NCBI GenBank assembly: GCA_000149265.1
Contig: CH003361.1
Coordinates: forward strand, 109,731-173,730
Origin: Ciona savignyi
Lineage: Eukaryota; Chordata; Ascidiacea; Phlebobranchia; Cionidae
Direction of reading: 5' to 3'
DNA length: 64,000 nucleotides
Positions 35,671-49,252 of this stretch are shown one piece after another. The notes under the pieces are model-generated. The model had not been told where the DNA came from. It did no database searches and saw only the letters and a program-made list of their open reading frames with translations. Position 1 is the stretch's first letter; the number at the start of each line of letters is the position of its first letter. The position numbers and the translations under genes are program-made.

Positions 35671-37643
35671 TTACATAGGAAGAACTAGCCCGGGAATATC
35701 TTCAACTTCCGTTTTTAAATAGTCATTCCAGAGATCCGCGATGTCCTCCACGCGACCACCCGCTTCATACATCTGCATCCGGTAGTTGGCGACCTGGAGC
35801 ATCTTGTTGTACATTGCAGCAGCTGAAAATGTTAAAAAGTAAATCAAGATTGTTTTAATAATATTATAATTATGCTTAACAATAGTTGACCTAACCTAAT
35901 TCCCACACACTTTAAAATATAAAAGTGAATCTTTCTTGGTAATTAATCTCTTTTGACAATAAACATTTAAATGTGTCTAGTATGTGTTCTCAAGCGTAAA
36001 TAACACTCCGGTAGGCAATTCAACTAAAGATTACGTTAACGAAAACGAAAACACAATACTAAAGTTTATTAGTTCAAACGCCATATGACCATTTGTACAA
36101 TAAGAGTAATCTTCCGAACATTATTTTTTGGGGTAATATTATAACATGACACCCTTTTTTACACAAGACGTGCGACATTACCGGCTTTGCATTTTCCGGA
36201 TTTTTCGTCCAACTTTATTTTTGACTGCAGAAGTATCACCCCAGAAGATATGGTTGGACCTAATGTTCCGCTTAATTGTTTAATTTCCGACGAAGTCCAA
36301 CTGGTATTCAATAACGCAACCTAATTGTTAAACAATGTATGTTAATTGGATTCCTAAAACACATAAACGGTCATTGCCTGAAGAATTTGTATTCCAAGTA
36401 CTATAACAAGGATACAAAGGTTGATGGTCCGAAAACAAAAAGCCCGCCACTCCCAGAACTTTGCTCGAGCTTCAAATCTTGATAGTAAACAAGAGAGCAA
36501 ATCAATGTACGCAATATTTTCTGGGTTTATCACCTGGTCAATGTAAACGTGTGTGTAAGTAAAAACTTTGATTTATTTTTTCATGCCACACCTTGATTTC
36601 TTCATCAAGAAACTTGAACTTCTTTTTCTTCCGCTTGGCGCTATCCGATTGAGGATTGGGGTTCGGTAGTTCTGTGCTTTCTGAAAACAATTAATCAAAT
36701 TAACCTTCATTTGGTTTAACCTAATATGGACGAAAAAGCAAAATCGGAAATACATAACATGTTGTTAACTAAACTTAACCAACCGCCACCGCCTTCATTG
36801 TAAAAATAAATGTATTTACAGTTTTCTAACCTCTTCTCGTCCGACGGCTTGATTTGGCGGTTAAGTGCGTCGCCTTTCAATCGAAAGGTTGCAGGTGCGA
36901 AACTGGTTGCTAGCTAGTGGGTTGTGTCCTTCGGCAAGGAAGTTTACGGAGATAGCCCGAACCCAATTTTAATCGGTTCGATTAATGGGTTCTACCAAAT
37001 TGAAGGAACGTGTCTATCATGTACAACACACTGCAATAGCTCCGGTAATCCGACGGTGCTACTATCTTTTCTGAATCCATTCTTCTTTGCGAACCGCGTA
37101 AACAGTTTACCTTAACACTATTGCAAATAATCGTGATCGGCAATAAACGTAACTAAACGTAAGTTTCTGACGATCCTTCGCGAAATAAGCATTTAGCTAA
37201 ACAATATATTTTGCGCGGGGTATGTTTAAAATTAAAGTTTATTAAAAGCTTCTGATAAGTTGTATAGTTGCAACAAGATACTGATGTTCGCCTTTTATGT
37301 ACCATTTATACCATTGATGACATTTGTCGCCAAGAAGGTGCATCTGTCAAGGGGCATTGTTACGTCAAGGCTATAATTCGTCGTACAACAAAGGAGTTTA
37401 AAGTTACTGAAGTTGTTTTACGCGCCACTATCTTTTTTGAATCCATTCTTCTTTGCGAACCGCGTAAACAGTTCAGTTTACCTTAACAATATGATTGGCA
37501 ATAAACGTAACTTTTAAACGTAAATAGTAGTGCCCCAAACGCTTTCTTTTGATCTGTATGTAAATCATACACTCATAAATTACACAAGTTATAAATTAAC
37601 TGTCATAGGCAAACTAAAATGTCTACTTACTGTCTCCAGCCAT
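35671..37643 (-). CDS. Unrecognised 123-residue charged protein, four exons
   Basis: Exons in transcript order: 37643-37631 (ATG, four codons plus one base), 36680-36592, 36533-36416, 35822-35671 (TAA); 372 bases joined in phase. The protein starts MAGDKSTELPNPNPQ, has a Lys-rich stretch (AKRKKKKFKFLDEEIK, residues 19-34), then a helical, Trp/Phe/Arg-rich middle (FEARAKFWEWRAF) and a C-terminal part AGGRVEDIADLWNDYLK. The pattern looks like a conserved small intracellular protein, but I cannot name the family. The intron between exons 3 and 4 fits a U12-type GT-AG intron (GTATCCTTG donor; TTTTTAAC just before the acceptor). Reading on past that donor would add a hydrophobic stretch (CILVIVLGIQIL), but no following donor restores phase to the last exon. 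Confidence 0.7.
36838..37056 (+). repeat. tRNA-like SINE copy in the first intron of the 123-residue gene
   Basis: It includes the A-box-like GGCGGTTAAGTGCGTCGCC, the GGTTGCAGGTGCGAAACTGG B-box-like block, GGTTGTGTCCTTCGGCAAGG, GATTAATGGGTTCTACCA and CAACACACTGCAATAGCTCC. The 3' end after GTAATCCGACGG is missing and replaced by the repeat at 37061. Confidence 0.75.
37061..37523 (+). repeat. Pair of direct repeats of about 100 bp
   Basis: 37061-37163 and 37427-37523 share ACTATCTTTT, then TGAATCCATTCTTCTTTGCG, AACCGCGTAAACAGTT, TTACCTTAACA, GGCAATAAACGTAACT and AAACGTAA in the same order. The copies differ by small indels. They flank about 260 bp of unrelated DNA inside the first intron of the 123-residue gene. 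Confidence 0.8.
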
Positions 37644-38195
37644 CGTGCTGCTTCTAAGACGAACCATTAAAACAAATATCAATATAAGATTGATAAACTT
37701 TTATTAAGCTGTAAATGTTATATATACCTATGAAAACGAAAAACAAAGACGAGTATTATTACAACCGGAAATGAGACATTGCAATAAATATGGCATATCT
37801 ACATTTGTTTATATATGTCATAGTAAATTGTAACTACCACAACACAATCGATAGTGGTTTACAAATATTTTATTAAACTACAGTCAATAAATTCACCATT
37901 TTCTATAAATACTTTCTGGTCATTTAAGTGTTTTACTATTTGTGTATGTGTTATCCCTTTTTTTGTGAATGGTCTACTTCCTATTGGTAAATATTCAATA
38001 ATCAGCGAATATCTTATATATACAGTAAAGAAGAACCAGATTTGAAACATAATGTACCAAGGGTCTTTTTGCATTGTAAAATAAGTTCTATTTTTGGTGT
38101 GCAGGCGTTACCTTTTAAACTCCATTAATATTTGGAATATTTTACGGTGTAAGGGTATCATATAAATAAACCAAAGCATTTATACAAATTACTTC

Positions 38196-38281
38196 AATGC
38201 CGAATGGTTGCAGATTCAAAACTGGTCGCTAGCTAGTCGGTTGTGTCCTTGGACAACACACTTAGCGGTCATTGTAACGCT
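38196..38281 (+). repeat. SINE 5' fragment
   Basis: ATGGTTGCAGATTCAAAACT, then GGTCGCTAGCTAGTCGGTTG and AGCGGTCATTGTAAC match the 5' half of the SINE family. The copy stops before the 3' body. Confidence 0.6.
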
Positions 38282-39670
38282 TACGTGGGGTCGTTTGCCG
38301 TGTAATGATTTATACACCCTTTTTACATTTTACACCTTTTTATACACTCACTTTTTAACTGGTATTTCTTCAAATTGCCTGTATTACCATACACGTTTTT
38401 ATTATTTCCCGGGGTAATCAATTGATTAAATTGTGTCAACAAATTTATTCGGATTTTTAACTATTAAGACGTGTTTTTATTACAAATTATTGATGGTAGT
38501 TTTATGTATGTGTTTAGTAAAGCAAAAACGAATCAAGCCCAAGCAATTGGTCCAATGGTAGGCCGCTAAGACAGCGTCCTGTACAAAAAGAGAAACTGTA
38601 ACACTACCAAACAGGCAAACTGAAGACAAATCTCAATATCAGAATATACTACATGAGTAGCTGCCCGCTGATGGAAAGGGGTTATTATAAGTAGAGCTGG
38701 GCGTAATTACGAAATTACATTCAGTTGTGTAATAACGGACGTCGGAATTACGTTACGGAAGTAAAATCAAAATTAGGCTACGCAATTACGCATCTGTCCG
38801 TAATTATTCAAACGGGAATCGCAAAATAAAAGTCTGTGCTCACGCTTTGCATACAAAGTGCATTATCACAATTTTTCTTATTATTACGAAACCTGGCATA
38901 AACTTGCCTAAAAAACTTTGTAAAATAAAAACCGTGTTCGCTGTTCCTGATATCAATTTTACCGGCAGGAATAATTAAAATTTCGATTAATAGTCGTGGT
39001 AGGATAGAATAGGATATGCATATTTATCCCCGTAAATGGGAAAACCAATCGTAATATCACCGTCGGGTTACAGGTTCTATTGCAATGTTTTAACACGTTC
39101 CTTTAATTTAGTAGAACTTATTAATCTGCTGGTTTTGGGCAATGCCCGTTAAGTGCCTTGCCCAACAAGGACACAACCGACTAGTTTTGTACCTGCAAAC
39201 CTTGGACTGAAAGGTGACCCACTTAACTACCTGACTAATCTGTATAGGATTTGCGCCAATTTTGTTTATCAGTAATCAGCGCGGCTAGACTAAGGATAAC
39301 CAACGAAGTCACTTGTAGTCAAGTTTAAACTTTTATTCTCTTGGTCTACCATCGAGATGCATCCGAAAACACGATCATTAATTTTGCCATCTCTAATTAT
39401 AAAATTACTCGTTTGAGAACGCTGCTTTGCTTAATCTGACTATTGACCGTGTCATAACGCGGAGTCGTTTTCCCAAACACGGGAAAGAACAGATTAGAAT
39501 GATCAAGAACAAATCCACTTATTCTTTAAAAAACGAACTCGAGGACAACCGCAAATCTAGTCACTGAAGCTGGTTTTTCATATTTTATTCATAAATTTAC
39601 AGATCGGATTTGTTACGACTGCAACAAAGAAAGCAAAATCACTGATAAAAAGAAATGAACGAAAACTGAA
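38282..39670. other. Intergenic DNA with SINE copies and an unclassified palindromic stretch
   Basis: No gene is supported. A minus-strand SINE copy lies at 39001-39240 and a short fragment at about 39430-39485. At 38695-38830 the sequence GAGCTGGGCGTAATTACG is followed by several GTAATTAC-type palindromes and could be a transposon end, but I could not find a partner end or a target duplication. Confidence 0.45.
39001..39240 (-). repeat. tRNA-like SINE copy, minus orientation
   Basis: On the plus strand it starts at the 3' tail (AGGATAGAATAGGATATGCA, TTTATCCCCGTAAATGGGAA) and runs back through TGCCTTGCCCAACAAGGACA, AACCGACTAG and a tRNA-like 5' end near 39240. A central deletion removes part of the body. 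Confidence 0.7.
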
Positions 39671-40211
39671 TCAACCGAGATACGTTGTAACAAAAAGCAT
39701 TTTCATAGTCTTATCTATAAAGCTCAAAAATGCTATTTTGCACAAGAAACCCATTTGCTTCAGGAAAAATATAGTAAAAGATAATGCAGACACTCTTGTG
39801 TACATACCAAAAAGTGAAGAGACTAAAATCCAAATAGGGTACATGAGGGCACTTGTGGCAAGCAAAGTTTGTGCTGGAAGAAAATTCTGATTTAAACTTG
39901 TTCCGTTTATTTTATACACGCATGGTCGGAAAAATTAATTTGCGGATGTTTTTTTGTTAAAAATGTAGCCAAAAGCGGCATATGCAGAGCCATATACCGT
40001 ACCTAGAATTTCTGTTTCACTGGCTCTTGATAGTTGAAGGGGGGTGCAATCCAACCAAGATAACCTGTGTGAACAACTCAATAGAAAATTAGATATTTTG
40101 TTAGCATTTGTTCGGGTATATTTCAAACATGGAACGATATTGACTTTGTTTTTTTGTATACTCCACCAAAAGCTGTACATATGCTCCCAATCAGCCAGTA
40201 AGAATGGTAAC
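39671..40211 (-). CDS. Last exons of an unidentified membrane protein
   Basis: Three phase-compatible exons, in transcript order: 40211-40167, 40064-40003 and 39873-39671 (TGA). Their product contains LPFLLADWEHMYSF, then LSWLDCTPLQLSRASETEIL, then hydrophobic segments LLATSALMYPIWILVSSLF and FIDKTMKMLFVTTYLG. At least one and probably two membrane spans are present. Upstream exons were not found with confidence; they would have to lie in 40212-40590 or overlap the next gene. In another frame the 40064 exon ends GWIAPPFNYQEPVKQKF and a stop, so the 3' end could differ. I do not recognise the family. Confidence 0.35.
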
Positions 40212-40591
40212 CTGTTGTAAAAGAGAAGCATAACTTTTGTTCGATATCAAGTTATATTACAATTTTAATTACAACCGACATTCAAGATTTTTGAATTCCA
40301 GAACCCATTTTCTGCCACCTTTTCCAGTTTACCTGACAAAACATAAAGAGCATAACATACAATTTATGGGAAATATGAAAACAATTGCTTGCCACAAAAT
40401 ACCATCATTACACAAAAAAGGTTAGAAAAAAACTATAAACAGTATTGATTTATGTGATTACAATAAAATTTTCATAAACAAAGTTACAATCCTAATTTAA
40501 TGTTATATTTACAAGTTAGTAACCGACCATTTTTTGATATATCCAGCATGTTAAGGCAGTAAAATGTTGGCCATTTTACATTTTCTGAGAG

Positions 40592-41644
40592 TTAGAGCGT
40601 TGAGGAACTTGGTAATGTTGAGTGCATATTGTTGCATTGTGCACACATTTCGATGGTCACACGTTGACCGGAGACATGCACACAAATTCCACCCTCTACT
40701 GCTTCATCCCCTTCAACTGGACAGGTGTTTTTGCCAACTTTAGATGCAGGTTCAGGAACACCACTGTCCTCAGAATGTGACCTTTTTTTGTTGCTTTTTA
40801 ATGTGCTGGATAATTGAATGCCCGGAACAGTAGAGACAGCGGAAAGTATATTAGATATTTGGGACTGATTTGCAATCACTGAACGGAGATATTTGACTTC
40901 ACGTTGTAATTTTTCTACAGCATCCGAGTACTGTGCATTTTCAACTTGAAGTTTGCTGTTTATATCCTTTAAAGCTCCCACCTCTGAGTCTAAAACTAAT
41001 AGCCGGTGTTTTTTTCGTTCACGATTTAACTTAGCTGTGAGAGCATTACGGCTGTTTGGGCCAGTTATAGGTAATGATTTGTCTTCTAAATTTTTTGCCA
41101 AGCACAGGATAGACTCTGTAGGATCTTTTTCTTGACCCTTGTATTTTCGGATTGAAAAAACATCAGTTACCGATGCTTTTTTCGGGGTAACTTTTTTTGC
41201 TTCAACAGATTTTTGGGCGATTTTAGGTTTTCGTTTGTTTGCCAGTTTCCTTGCACTTGCTTCTTGATTTTCTTTAAGCAGATGCAATAATTTTGAGTTT
41301 TTATTTAGGGCCAAATCTACAGTACATTTTTTCATCAAATCTGCAGTACATTTTGTTTCAGACTTTTTAAAATCAATTTCATGGTTTTCATTTTCTGCCT
41401 CAGATTCACTGTCATCTTTGTTTTCAACAATGCTAGAATTGCTTGAATCGTTCATAAAAACATCCCCAAGTTCACCGAAAAGTTCATTTGTTGCATCCAT
41501 ATCCATTTCACTTCCGTCGTATGGTGGGGTTGAGTTTGGTAAACTTGTTGAAAGATCGATGTTGGTCCGTTGAAACATATCAAGACAGTCTGTTTCTAGA
41601 AAAAAATCTACGTCTAATGGTTTGGAATTTGAAATTGCAAACAT
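40592..41644 (-). CDS. CREBZF: CREBZF (Zhangfei) bZIP transcription regulator, single exon
   Basis: One uninterrupted frame of 350 residues from ATG at 41644 to TAA at 40592; a longer frame would need a TTG start and is not used. The N-terminal half is acidic and Ser-rich, followed by Lys-rich stretches. The bZIP begins near residue 200 (NSRNALTAKLNRERKKHRL), followed by the zipper (LDSEVGALKDINSKLQVEN) and then YLRSVIANQSQISNILS. The C-terminus has GGICVHVSGQRVTIEMCAQC, the hallmark CREBZF tail (GGVCLHV...VEFC). CREBZF is a nuclear protein that binds DNA poorly alone, pairs with other bZIP or nuclear factors and binds HCF-1 in mammals. I see no clear (D/E)HxY HCF-1 motif here. Human CREBZF is of similar length (about 354). 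Confidence 0.9.
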   Translation of the reverse strand: MFAISNSKPLDVDFFLETDCLDMFQRTNIDLSTSLPNSTPPYDGSEMDMDATNELFGELGDVFMNDSSNSSIVENKDDSESEAENENHEIDFKKSETKCTADLMKKCTVDLALNKNSKLLHLLKENQEASARKLANKRKPKIAQKSVEAKKVTPKKASVTDVFSIRKYKGQEKDPTESILCLAKNLEDKSLPITGPNSRNALTAKLNRERKKHRLLVLDSEVGALKDINSKLQVENAQYSDAVEKLQREVKYLRSVIANQSQISNILSAVSTVPGIQLSSTLKSNKKRSHSEDSGVPEPASKVGKNTCPVEGDEAVEGGICVHVSGQRVTIEMCAQCNNMHSTLPSSSTL

Positions 41645-42049
41645 TTTATGCTTCAATTTAAAATTAAAAGCAAAACCGTTTTACAAAAACGAGTAATGAA
41701 ATATTGCTTGTTTTAAAATACGGTTTTAAAACAATGTACTGCTGTATCGGTATTAATTCAGCAAAAAAAATGTCAGTTTTTTTAACCAATGTCAATTAAG
41801 GTTATAATCGAGTTTCAGATTGCAAACCTTGTAGTATTTTCGTCGTTTCAAGATTTTCAAATAAACCAAAAATTGTATCACTTTCTTCAATTTCCTAAAT
41901 ACAGACCGCTGCAGAGTATACAAATTAAACTAGGCGGTAGATATATTAAAATAAATGGCAACCACAAATAAAGCATTCACTCAGCAAAGTTAACTATTGA
42001 ACTTATGAAAATCGTTCACAAAACGACTTGCTATTTTTGTCACGTGAGC

Positions 42050-42070
42050 TGCGCAATTGTATTTTGCGCA
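42050..42070. promoter_or_regulatory. Perfect inverted repeat TGCGCAA/TTGCGCA upstream of CREBZF
   Basis: Two 7-bp arms separated by seven bases lie about 400 bp upstream of the CREBZF start, next to a CACGTG E-box at about 42041. TGCGCA arms resemble NRF-1 or C/EBP-type half-sites. Its proximity to a stress-linked bZIP gene makes it a fair promoter candidate, but nothing more can be seen. Confidence 0.35.
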
Positions 42071-42271
42071 GGCGGGTAAACTCATTGATTTGTGCTGATA
42101 TGAGATCGGATGCTAGGTAGTCTTAAAAGTTTGGCATTCGTTTTTGTCATACAGCATTATTTATTTTTTTAATTGGTGCGCATTTTTAGTTACATTAAAA
42201 TTTAACATTAATTACAAATAAAAGTAGAACTATAAATTCTTCTTTTGGTCATAATACTACCATTGTTCGTC

Positions 42272-42567
42272 CGTACGGTTAGTCTGGTGGTTTAGTGCGG
42301 CGCCTTTCAGCCTAAAGGTGGTCCGTACAAAACTGGTCGCTAGGTAGTCGGTTGTGTCCTTGACCGAGGCACTAAACGGACATTGCCTGAACCTAGAGGA
42401 TTGATGGGTTCTACTAAAATAAAGAAAGATCTCACTTTTACAACACACTGCCATAGCTCCGGTAACCCGGCGATGGGCGAGAGGTGATCTGACGATTGCC
42501 CGTGTTATAACCTCCTTGGTTTTCCCATTCACGGGGATAAACATGAATATCCTATCCTATCCTATTG
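42272..42567 (+). repeat. Fullest tRNA-like SINE copy, with TATCC tail
   Basis: This copy is nearly complete. It has a tRNA-like 5' end (TAGTCTGGTGGTTTAGTGCG), the GGTTGTGTCCTTGACCGAGG block, a CAACACACTGCCATAGCTCC block, GGTGATCTGACGATTGCCCG, CATTCACGGGGATAAACATG and a terminal run of TATCC units. A polymerase III-derived SINE with a short tandem tail is the best reading. It may belong to one of the described Ciona SINE families; I could not check. Confidence 0.85.
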
Positions 42568-42861
42568 TTGCGGCTATTTGCGCAATATCTGGCTCGTGTA
42601 ATATGTTGGAGCTTTTGGAATGACTATAGCTGTTGGATTTTACAGTTGATTTCACTTGTTCCATGTGTTTTAATATAACTTTTTATTATGTATAGAAGTA
42701 CAGTTCACAATTTAAAATAACATATACTGTATATTAGAAGTCCTGTTGTGCTACGTATGGTGTAATTGGCGTTGCGAAGAATTTTTGAATTATGGTATCA
42801 TTTTTCTATATTTAAAAAAAAATTAAGGTACACACGCAATAAACTTTTATACTTGTTACAC

Positions 42862-42898
42862 TTGATTTGGCAATCACGTATGATTTGGCAATCACGTA
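42862..42898. repeat. Tandem duplication of an 18-bp unit
   Basis: TGATTTGGCAATCACGTA occurs twice head to tail, downstream of the ETS gene's 3' end. Confidence 0.85.
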
Positions 42899-43624
42899 TC
42901 CCTATTCGTTAATTTATTTATATAGACGTGTTTAAACGACTGTCGATTGGCCGTGTATTTTATTATTTTTGGTTTATAAATAGATTAGTTGCGTGATATT
43001 AACGTGAAACAAACCAAATGAAACTAAATAACACAGCAATTGGATCAAAAAGATAATGTATTACCCTTCAAAAATAGTAAAGTTTTTACTGAAATGCAAA
43101 TGTTGGGTAAATATAAACCAGGGTTCGGCAACCCCTGGCACGCCTTTGTTTTTTTCACGGCAAGCCGCGTGATTTGACGCACAGGCAAACGTTTATAGTA
43201 TAAGCATGTGCAAACTCAAACTGTATACGCTAAACAAAATCCATACAGTGTTAAAATTCGTAAAGCATGCAAATCAAAAGTCTAAATTACCAGCAACAGT
43301 CTTAATTATACTTATATATCCAAATTAAGTAGTTGACAATGCAAACCATACATTAGCAATGTTAGCAATGTCTAGTACATAGTAGACCATGTAGATAACC
43401 TTACACAATTTGTACGCTGTTCATATAAAAAGGGATTCGGCAGCGCAGGGTTCGTTTACTTAAAAAAACAATAATGATAATAGCGTGTACACAACCGAAT
43501 TTATACCCTAATAGTTCTATTTATTTTTCGGAAACTTCCTTGAAACGATTTCATCTTAATATATCTTTTTATACATAAAAAATCATTTTTGCGTCAATAA
43601 GTTTCGTTTTCAATAATAGCACTC

Positions 43625-46761
<3,137 letters not shown>

Positions 46762-47430
46762 AATAATATTTACTAAATTCTTAGGGTTTACAAACAGTTA
46801 TAGTGATCCGCTTATGCTAGCGAAGTTTATATTTTATTTTTACATAAAATTAAGTGCGTATGTTGTTTAATACATTGCAACAGGATTAACGTTGCTGCTT
46901 TTCGCACAATGAGTAATAATTTATTATGAAGTAAAATGAATAAAATTACGTTCACTATCGTCAAACATACCACACGAGTCGAAGGGAACGTGATTAAAAT
47001 ATTTTTTTAACATTATATCGTTACGCAACTCCTTCACATTTTTTGTATCGATACTCCACACAATTGCTCACGGTAGAATTGTCAAAGTATAAGCTCAAAA
47101 ACGTTTTTTTATATGTAATGTGAGTGAAGGTGTGATCTGGCCACTGCCGTCGTAAATTGTTACAGTAAAATTAAAACACGATTCAGTTTTTCTGTTATTT
47201 AGAGATAACTAAAATTCACCAGGAAACTCTTAAGTGCTTAAAGCATTGATTACCGTCTTTGATTTTTACTTTTGGTCACTTGAACCGAATCTTGATTTCC
47301 GGTTCTTTGATCAACTGCCCCTTGTTTTGAATCAAACCATACTGCACCCGAACTTGCGTAAGTACACTGGAAGGAACATTGGGGTTTTGTATAAGATAGA
47401 GGATGTAGCATGCACTTGACATTCACCCAC

Positions 47431-48096
47431 CTGAGTGCGATTAAAATGCTCTGCTGGGTTCGTTGTTGTAATTGGACAATGAAAGTTTGAAAACGGATTA
47501 GTGTTGTCGTACTTCATCAAGTTAATGCTGTAACAATAATTGTCGTTGTGCACATCAGGTTATGTAGTAAATGTTTATTTGAAGTGAAAATATCCATCGT
47601 TTGGCTAATTTAAAAGTCACGTTCTTTCTAAAAGAGGTATTTTATACATTTGCAAAACAAAACAGAATGCAATAACGCTTGGAAGATTAGGATCTTATAT
47701 TACCGATACAATTTTATTTTTTCTTGACATTTAACTCATTTCGTTGGTGGTCAGCGCTGGTCAAATTGACCCACAAGTTTGTTTTTGCGACGCGGACCCC
47801 CCACCTCAACTCACACCCCAAATATAATAGCCTCAGTCGTAAACCGTCGAATCGATTTCCAACAACAAAAGCTCGTGTTTTTGTATTATGTAGGCTCACC
47901 TGGTCTGCAACCCTTTGCCGACTGACGACCTGCCGTCCGGAGCCAATTGATCGCCAACTCTGTTGTTTGGTCTCGGCCAAAAACCCGCGGAAACCGAATT
48001 AGGCTTGAAGTTTGATAGAACTTGTTGCTGCTTGACGGAAGTGTGGTGGGGACTCCGAGGAAAGCAGTCAACCACGGCGCAAATATGCTGCTGCAT
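47431..48096 (-). CDS. ERG: Probable distal 5' exons of the ERG/FLI gene
   Basis: Two exon-like blocks on the same strand fit together. 48096-47900 starts with ATG (MQQHICAVVDCFP) and ends in phase 2 at a gtgagc donor. 47527-47431 begins after ttgttacag, restores the frame (INLMKYDNTNPFSNF) and ends at CAG before gtgggt. A phase-0 acceptor at 46779 would join them to the first exon listed for the ETS gene. This gives a longer N-terminus, comparable with vertebrate ERG. The acceptor at 46779 is weak, so alternative promoters or a missed exon are equally possible. Confidence 0.42.
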
Positions 48097-48905
48097 TTTC
48101 CGCAGATTTCAAGTTTATTTCTCGATGTGTTTAAAATTAATGCTCAGGTTTACACAAAACCATGAAATAACAACGTTTGGGGGTATTGCTTTTGCGTTTA
48201 AGTAATTATTTCTGCATTTAGAAAAGCATTTTAATAATCGTTTAAAATTTGTGGTTGTTTATAACAAAGAACAATCAATATGAACCAGCGAAAGTCGAGC
48301 AAAGATGTTCATAACTCAGTGGATCACGTAGGTACTGCATTTGCCAAAACTACCCTCATACGACACATGAAGTAGGAAATGGTAATTGGTAGTGTTCCAA
48401 AACATCCGCCCACCATTGAAAAAGTATACCATAGATCTTAGATAGTTCCGGTTCAAATGAAGCAAAACACTCGACTAACATAACAATATATTACTTACTG
48501 TATTTGTGTTGTATGTCTAACAAAGTAGTAAGTCCGCACATCTCACCGTGCTCTTTAAAAATATAACAAAGCGCCTATTTTAACGAAGTCAACAGTTAAT
48601 TACGGTCAGTTAAAACGTGAACCCCTGAATACTACATTATGACCTAACAGTCTGTAATTCTGACTTGAACTACCAAATTTTCCGTTTGTCTAAATTTGTA
48701 CTTTTGTACTACCAAATTTACCGTTGTCCGACGTTACCCTTAAGCGGGGTTTTCACACAGTCACGCCCGTGACTCGTTTCCGACAAATGTTACGTATCAA
48801 AAAAACGGGTTACGTGAAAAAAAATATTCTTTAAAATATTGGATAAAGTTCGGAGCGTATTTGCTTAGTTCCTTTGTGGATATCTCTTTGAGATATAAAT
48901 TAGGT

Positions 48906-48911
48906 TTTATT
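48906..48911 (-). terminator. AATAAA poly(A) signal on the minus strand
   Basis: AATAAA is read about 20 bases after the TAA of the small terminal exon at 48932-48991. It is the main reason to think a minus-strand transcript ends here. Confidence 0.4.
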
Positions 48912-48931
48912 TTTTTAACTGTGCTCTTCAA

Positions 48932-49252
48932 TTACGACTGTCGTTTTGCCGCTTCCCCAAATTCCCATAATTGTATAATTCGATGAAAATGCTGCAAGGA
49001 GAAAATAAAAAATTAAACTGAACTGACGAAAAACATCTTAATATTTAGGACAGGTCAAACATACCATGTTGCCCCTTGTGCTACAGTATACTAATGCTTT
49101 TCAGTACACAATTTTTTTGCAGAATATGTTTCAATCAAAATGACTAAAAATCTATAAACAAAGTATCACCTTTCCTTGTCCAAGGCCATGCAAGTAACCC
49201 TCATACCACCGCACCGGTATATTTAAAAATAAGCGACATGCACTTGGGCCAC
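48932..49252 (-). CDS. Possible terminal exons of an unknown minus-strand gene
   Basis: 49252-49170 (83 bases) follows a ctgaaaccag acceptor and ends AAG before gtgata. It reads GPSACRLFLNIPVRWYEGYL, then HGLGQGK. 48991-48932 follows ttttctccttgcag and in the matching phase reads HFHRIIQLWEFGEAAKRQS to TAA, with AATAAA close behind. Upstream exons were not found. In another frame the last exon reads GIWGSGKTTVV, a Walker A look-alike that I do not trust. Confidence 0.33.

Noticed and set aside
38695..38830. Possible DNA transposon starting GAGCTGGGCGTAATTACG
   Set aside because: Palindromic GTAATTAC motifs are present but no paired terminus or target duplication could be found.
43119..43160. 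hAT-like end CAGGGTTCGGCAACCCCTGG
   Set aside because: The block resembles a hAT terminal repeat, but I found no matching reversed end or 8-bp duplication nearby, so no element is called.
47724..48002. Plus-strand frame of 92 codons
   Set aside because: It runs antisense to the proposed distal ETS exon, which has an ATG, donor and phase-matched partner; the plus frame has none.
48932..48991. Walker A-like GIWGSGKTTVV near a C-terminus
   Set aside because: It appears only in a frame that does not match the phase of the neighbouring exon, and it ends nine residues later, far too short for a nucleotide-binding domain.
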